Shown here: one piece after another, positions 5,838 through 9,394 of the stretch
Layout: each line of letters begins with the position of its first letter
Numbering within the stretch: position 1 is the stretch's first letter
From: Deltaproteobacteria bacterium
GTDB lineage: Bacteria > Desulfobacterota > GWC2-55-46
Direction: 5' to 3'
Length of the DNA stretch: 9,394 nucleotides
NCBI GenBank assembly: GCA_016218095.1
Contig: JACREV010000187.1
Location: 1 to 9,394, forward strand
Notes under the pieces: model-generated
Seen by the model: the letters and a program-made list of their open reading frames with translations, nothing else
Database searches by the model: none
What the model was told of the DNA's origin: nothing
Position numbers and translations under genes: made by a program

Positions 5838-6385
5838 TATTTAGCCTCCTTAACATCCTTTTCTATGACTCTGTAAATGGCACTGATGACGTGAAAGTAG
5901 ATGTTCTTTTTGTTCTTCTCGAAGTTCTTGTAGAGCTTCTCCATCGCCATGATCACGAACGATTCCCTGAAGTCCTTCTTGAGAGACTCGTCCTTGACGA
6001 AACCGAGGAAATGGAGCATGACAGGCAGGTGGTCCGGGAGCTCTCCCCTGGCCATCTCGTCGAAAGGGAAACCGTTCTCGTTGTACATCGACTTTATAGA
6101 GGAGAGCTTGCTCGCCCTCTTGAAGCCGTCGTAGAGGTGGTATCCCATGTCGAGCGTGAAGTCCGAAGTCAGCTCGAAGGTGTAGGAGTATACCCCTTGA
6201 AGATCATCAAGGGGTATCTCCTCCAGGTCCTTCTGGAATTTCTTGAGCTCTTCCACAGACTCTTCCGGGTGGCCTGGCAAGGAGGCCAGAGCCTTGATGC
6301 ACTCCTCGGCCTTGAGCTTTATATCCTCTTTCGGATATTCAAGCAGCCCCGCAAGCTGTGTATATAAGCTCTTTTCCATGACCAT
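5837..6385 (-). CDS. narJ: nitrate reductase assembly chaperone NarJ (delta subunit)
   Basis: This all-helical 182-residue cytoplasmic protein is close in size to short NarJ forms (such as Bacillus) and shorter than E. coli NarJ (236). NarJ binds the NarG N terminus and directs molybdenum cofactor and Fe-S loading before membrane docking; it is not part of the final enzyme. Family hallmarks visible are the YSYTFELTSDFTLDMGYHLY region (about 66-85), followed by GFKRASKL, and E-L-P-D-H-L-P-V-M-L-H-F-L-G-F (about 114-128), the usual ELPDyLP signature. The start at 6385 lies 3 bp after the narH stop and uses GGGAGG within the narH end. A second in-frame ATG two codons later (6379) is possible but further from that site. 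The coding sequence contains a perfect inverted repeat at 6190-6217. Confidence 0.95.
   Translation of the reverse strand: MVMEKSLYTQLAGLLEYPKEDIKLKAEECIKALASLPGHPEESVEELKKFQKDLEEIPLDDLQGVYSYTFELTSDFTLDMGYHLYDGFKRASKLSSIKSMYNENGFPFDEMARGELPDHLPVMLHFLGFVKDESLKKDFRESFVIMAMEKLYKNFEKNKKNIYFHVISAIYRVIEKDVKEAK
6190..6217. repeat. 11-bp inverted repeat with FNR-box-like core inside narJ
   Basis: Arms ATACCCCTTGA (6190-6200) and TCAAGGGGTAT (6207-6217) are perfectly complementary around AGATCA. The central 14 bases TTGAAGATCATCAA (6197-6210) match the FNR/CRP-family box TTGAT-N4-ATCAA at 9 of 10 defined positions. It encodes the ordinary NarJ stretch EIPLDDLQGVY, so it may be chance, an mRNA hairpin, or an intragenic binding site about 360 bp upstream of narI. 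Confidence 0.5.
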
Positions 6386-6388
6386 CGC

Positions 6389-7909
6389 CTACCAGGTCCT
6401 CCCAAGGAACTCCTTCTTCTTCTGTCCGAAGCCTACGGAGCCCCTCTTCTCGTACATGGTCCTCGGGTCCACCGTAGTCATGTGCTCGCGGTGGGTCTCG
6501 GGGATCACGAACCTCTCCTGGAAGGTGCCGAGCGAGGTGAGTCTGTAGATGTCCTCGGCGTCCTGCGGGGTGAGCCCGACTGAGGAAAGGACGCTCTTCG
6601 CCTTGGAGTCGCCGATGTCGCCGACCCTCTTCTGGCGGATGTAGATGCGGACCGCCATCTGCTTCTTCAGCGATTCGAGCACTACCTGCTCGTTGCCGGC
6701 CGAGAGCATGTTGGCGAGGAACCTGATGGGGATCCTCATCTTGTCTATCTCGTTGAAGAACTCGGTCGACTCGGGATCGAACGTGCCGCCGTTTTCCGCC
6801 TTCGCGTTGTGGAGTATCGGCGAAAGGGGCGGGATGTAGAAGTTCATCGGCACGGTCCTGAACTCGGGGTGGTTCGGCATCGCTATGCGCCACTTCTTGA
6901 AGAGGTTGTACGCAGGCGACTGCTGAGCGGCCCTTATCCAGTTCTCGTCGATGCCGGCCTTTCTGGCCTCTTCGACTACCCTCTGGTCGTTCGGGTCCAG
7001 GACTATCTCCCTCATCGCCTCGACGAGCCTGTCGTCGGGGGTCTTGGCGACGTCTTCGATCCGGTCGGCGTCATAGAAGAGCGCGCCGACGAACCTGATC
7101 CTGCCGGTGCATGCGTGGGCGCAGGCGTTCGGCTGGCCGGTCTCGGTCCTGGGGTAGCAGAATATGCACTTCTCGCTCTTGCCGTTCGCCCAGTTGTAGT
7201 AGGGCTTCTTGTACGGGCAGGCGCTCACGCAGAACCTCCAGGCCCTGCAGGTATCCTGGTCGATGAGCACGATGCCGTCCTCGCCCCTCTTGTATATCGC
7301 GCCTGACGGGCAGGACGCGACGCAAGCGGGGTTCAGGCAGTGGTTGCATATCCTCGGGAGGTAGAAGAAGAAGAGCTTGTGGAACTTGGTGAGCATCTCC
7401 TTCTGCGATTCCGATAGGCCCTTGAGGTTCGGGTCGTTCGAGGCGTACAAGGGGCTGCCGCCCATGTCGTCGTCCCAGTTGGGGCCGAGGACTATCTTCT
7501 CCATGAACTCGCCGGTGATGAGCGACTTGGGCCTCGCAACGGGCTGGTCGTCTCCGGCCGGCGCGTTGAAGAGGTTCTGGTAGTCGTAGGTGAACGGCTC
7601 GTAGTAGTCGTCCACGGTCGGCAGGTTCGGCTGGAAGAAGATGTTCGCCAGCGTCCTGATCTTGCCGGGGCCTTTGAGGAGCTTCAAGCGGAGGGACCCG
7701 CCGGAGACCTCCCAGCCGCCCCTGTACCTCTCCTGGTCTTCCCAAGTGAGGGGGTAGCCGGCGCCGGGCTTGGTCTCAACGTTGTTCCACCACATGTACT
7801 CGGCGCCCCTGCGGGATGTCCACACGTTCTTGCAGGACACGCTGCAGGTGTGGCAGCCGATGCACTTGTCCATGTGAAAACTCATCGATAACTGAGCTCT
7901 TATATCCAT
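6389..7909 (-). CDS. narH: respiratory nitrate reductase beta subunit (Fe-S electron transfer)
   Basis: NarH carries electrons from the NarI hemes to NarG through four Fe-S clusters. With the ATG at 7909 the product has 506 residues. Four cysteine groups are present: C16-x2-C19-x2-C22-x3-C26; C188-x2-C191-x4-C196-x3-C200; C221-x2-W224-x2-C227-x3-C231; and C248-x2-C251-x11-C263-x3-C267. The tryptophan in the third group replaces a cysteine exactly as in E. coli (CRxWRxCVxxCPYKK) and marks the [3Fe-4S] cluster. The C-terminal half (KCIFCYPR, GRIRFVG, LFYDAD) also matches NarH. The frame extends two codons to a GTG at 7915, but the ATG at 7909 aligns with the usual NarH start (M-x-I-R-x-Q) and overlaps the narG stop as TAATG, with AGGAGG 10 nt upstream. 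It ends 3 bp before narJ. All expected ligands are intact. Confidence 0.97.
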   Translation of the reverse strand: MDIRAQLSMSFHMDKCIGCHTCSVSCKNVWTSRRGAEYMWWNNVETKPGAGYPLTWEDQERYRGGWEVSGGSLRLKLLKGPGKIRTLANIFFQPNLPTVDDYYEPFTYDYQNLFNAPAGDDQPVARPKSLITGEFMEKIVLGPNWDDDMGGSPLYASNDPNLKGLSESQKEMLTKFHKLFFFYLPRICNHCLNPACVASCPSGAIYKRGEDGIVLIDQDTCRAWRFCVSACPYKKPYYNWANGKSEKCIFCYPRTETGQPNACAHACTGRIRFVGALFYDADRIEDVAKTPDDRLVEAMREIVLDPNDQRVVEEARKAGIDENWIRAAQQSPAYNLFKKWRIAMPNHPEFRTVPMNFYIPPLSPILHNAKAENGGTFDPESTEFFNEIDKMRIPIRFLANMLSAGNEQVVLESLKKQMAVRIYIRQKRVGDIGDSKAKSVLSSVGLTPQDAEDIYRLTSLGTFQERFVIPETHREHMTTVDPRTMYEKRGSVGFGQKKKEFLGRTW

Positions 7910-9394
7910 TACCACTTCACCTCCTGGTTTCTCATTTTTCTCACCAACACTGTGGTGTCCCTGATGATCGGGATCGGGCCCCAGCCGTTAAAGGCATAGG
8001 AGAACTGCCCGTAGGCGCCGGTCATGAGGGTAGGTTTCAGACGCTGCCTGGTGAGCGAGTTGTGGAATCCGCCCCTGATCTTGTTCCTCTGCTCCGCCTT
8101 CGGGATGTTGATGGTCCTTTCCTGAGAGTGGTACGCGAAGCAGGTCCCGGTGGGGATCCTGGCGCTTACTACGGCGCGGCAGACGAATATGCCGTTGTCG
8201 TTGTAGGCCTCGACCCAGTCGTTGTCCTTTATGCCCACGCTCTCGGCGTCCTTGTCGTTGACCCAGCAGGAGTTGCCGCCGCGGGACAAGGTCAACATCC
8301 TCAGGTTGTCGTAGTGGGTCGAGTGTATCTGCCACTTGCCGTGCGGAGTGATGTAGTTGAGCATCAGAGCGTCGGTCTTGTCCGACTTCTGGAGCTCGTT
8401 CATCCTCGACGGGTTCAGCTTGTACTTATGGGCGCACAACGCCTCGCCGAACTGGAGATATATCGGGTGGTCGAGGTAGAAGTGCTGCTTGCCCGTGAGC
8501 GTCCTCCAGGGCACCCTGCGCTCGGTCTGGATGGTCCAGGTGCCGTACGCGCGGCCCTTTCTGTTGTCTCCGGTCCAGAGAGCACTGGTGAGCCACCTCC
8601 TCGGCTGGGCTACGATGTCGTCGTAGGTGACCGTGAAGTTCCTGTCAGGCCCGGCGATCTCCTCGGCAAGGCCGTGGGCGCCAGCCCTGAACTCGACCTC
8701 TGGGTATATCTCCCTGACGGCCTTCTTGGCCGCGTCGTAGTTCTCGGCGTGCAGACCGGTGTGGTGCTCTTCTTCCACCCACTGCCTGTAGCCCACTTCA
8801 CCGTTGGTCGTGCCGGAGAAGGCCATGACGAAGTTGCAGGCCTCCTTGGCGGTCCTGATGGAGATGAGCTTCTGGCCGTTGAACTCGACGGAGTCGATGT
8901 GCTCCTGCTTCAGGTAGTTCTCGTAGAGGTCCTTGCCGTCGAGCATGATCCCGTGGAACCCGTACTTGCCCTTCATGAGGGGGCCGACAGAGATGTACTG
9001 CTTGTCGATGTTGGCGTAATCCCTCTCGACCACGCTGATGGACGGCATGGTCTTGCCGGGGATAGCCTCGCACTGCCCCTTCTTCCAGTCCTGTACGCCG
9101 TTAAGCGCGGGCTGGGCGATCTCGCCGGGGGTGTCGTGTCCGAGAGGAGCGGTCATGACCTCCTTTACCGGCCTCGGGAAGTGCTTCTTGGCTATCTCCG
9201 AGAACTTCTCGGAGAGGAACCTGTAGGCGTCGTAGTCGCTCTTCGACTCCCAGTTCGGCTGTACGGCCGCGCCCATCGGGTGGATGAAGGAGTGGAGCTC
9301 GGTCGTGTTGATGTCCTCCTTCTCGTACCAGTGGGCCGCCGGGAGCACGATGTCGCAGTAGGTCGGGGTCGTGTTCATACGCATGTTAAGGTCG
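7909..9394 (-). CDS. narG: respiratory nitrate reductase alpha subunit, C-terminal part (5' end outside window)
   Basis: About 494 C-terminal residues of the molybdenum catalytic subunit, which reduces nitrate to nitrite, are present; the frame is open through base 9394, so the methionine at 9384 is internal. The fragment runs collinearly with E. coli NarG. It begins near the Y-x-D-I-V-L-P-A-A-x-W-Y-E-K segment, then HSFIHPMGAAVQPNWESKSD, DWKKGQCEAIPGK, ISVGPLM, AQPRRWLTS, VPWRTLTGKQ with YLDHP, and TPHGKWQIHSTHYDN. It closes with the molybdopterin dinucleotide-binding domain (about the last 125 residues: MLTLSRGG, DNDWVE, AYHSQERTINIP, GGFHNSLTR, VRKM). The C terminus is shorter than in E. 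coli, stopping just after VRKMRNQEVKW. The N-terminal Fe-S motif and the active-site aspartate lie outside the window, so localisation and signal sequence cannot be judged. The stop overlaps narH as TAATG. Confidence 0.97.
   Translation of the reverse strand, partial: DLNMRMNTTPTYCDIVLPAAHWYEKEDINTTELHSFIHPMGAAVQPNWESKSDYDAYRFLSEKFSEIAKKHFPRPVKEVMTAPLGHDTPGEIAQPALNGVQDWKKGQCEAIPGKTMPSISVVERDYANIDKQYISVGPLMKGKYGFHGIMLDGKDLYENYLKQEHIDSVEFNGQKLISIRTAKEACNFVMAFSGTTNGEVGYRQWVEEEHHTGLHAENYDAAKKAVREIYPEVEFRAGAHGLAEEIAGPDRNFTVTYDDIVAQPRRWLTSALWTGDNRKGRAYGTWTIQTERRVPWRTLTGKQHFYLDHPIYLQFGEALCAHKYKLNPSRMNELQKSDKTDALMLNYITPHGKWQIHSTHYDNLRMLTLSRGGNSCWVNDKDAESVGIKDNDWVEAYNDNGIFVCRAVVSARIPTGTCFAYHSQERTINIPKAEQRNKIRGGFHNSLTRQRLKPTLMTGAYGQFSYAFNGWGPIPIIRDTTVLVRKMRNQEVKW

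Noticed and set aside
7907..7915. GTG at 7915 as the narH start
   Set aside because: It adds two residues and is only 4 nt from AGGAGG. The ATG at 7909 aligns with the usual NarH N terminus and overlaps the narG stop like narJ/narI, so the ATG was preferred.
1..9394. tRNA, rRNA, CRISPR array, insertion sequence or attachment site
   Set aside because: No cloverleaf, repeat-spacer pattern, transposase or flanking direct repeats were seen. All gaps are short and explained by terminators and candidate promoters.

Overview
The window carries the distal part of a respiratory (membrane-bound) nitrate reductase locus. Every supported gene lies on the minus strand, so transcription runs from high to low coordinates. 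In that order the genes are: narG (3' part, cut by the right edge), narH, narJ, narI; two paralogous nitrate/nitrite major-facilitator transporters (566 and 439 residues); a 106-residue cysteine-rich protein of the DUF2769 type; a 170-residue uncharacterised protein (possibly DUF2299-like); and the start of a cysteine-plus-hemerythrin protein cut by the left edge. The long plus-strand open frames are shadows of these GC-rich genes.

Layout. 9394-5139 is a tightly coupled narGHJI block: narG/narH and narJ/narI overlap by one base (TAATG), and narH/narJ are 3 bp apart. A hairpin follows narI. The two transporters and the DUF2769 gene each stand alone, with their own 5' region and a strong hairpin-plus-T-run terminator. 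The last two genes (29 bp apart) look like one two-gene unit. Gaps between genes are at most about 275 bp; they hold terminators, candidate promoters and ribosome sites, and no further gene or RNA gene was seen.

Function. NarG (molybdenum catalytic subunit), NarH (Fe-S electron transfer) and NarI (di-heme quinol oxidase) form the quinol:nitrate oxidoreductase, and NarJ is its assembly chaperone. The transporters would import nitrate and export nitrite. The Cys-rich, DUF2299-like and hemerythrin-type genes are an accessory tail. Their place suggests a role in handling or sensing reactive nitrogen, oxygen or metal stress, but this is inference from position only.

Organism. A bacterium with moderately high GC, using AGG and ATA codons alongside GC-ending ones, and growing by anaerobic nitrate respiration. 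The closely related transporter pair beside narGHJI recalls nar loci of Geobacter-type Desulfobacterota or Nitrospirota-like lineages, but the sequence alone does not fix the taxon. The most unusual feature is a roughly 100-residue repeat-built insertion in the predicted periplasmic TM5-TM6 loop of the first transporter.
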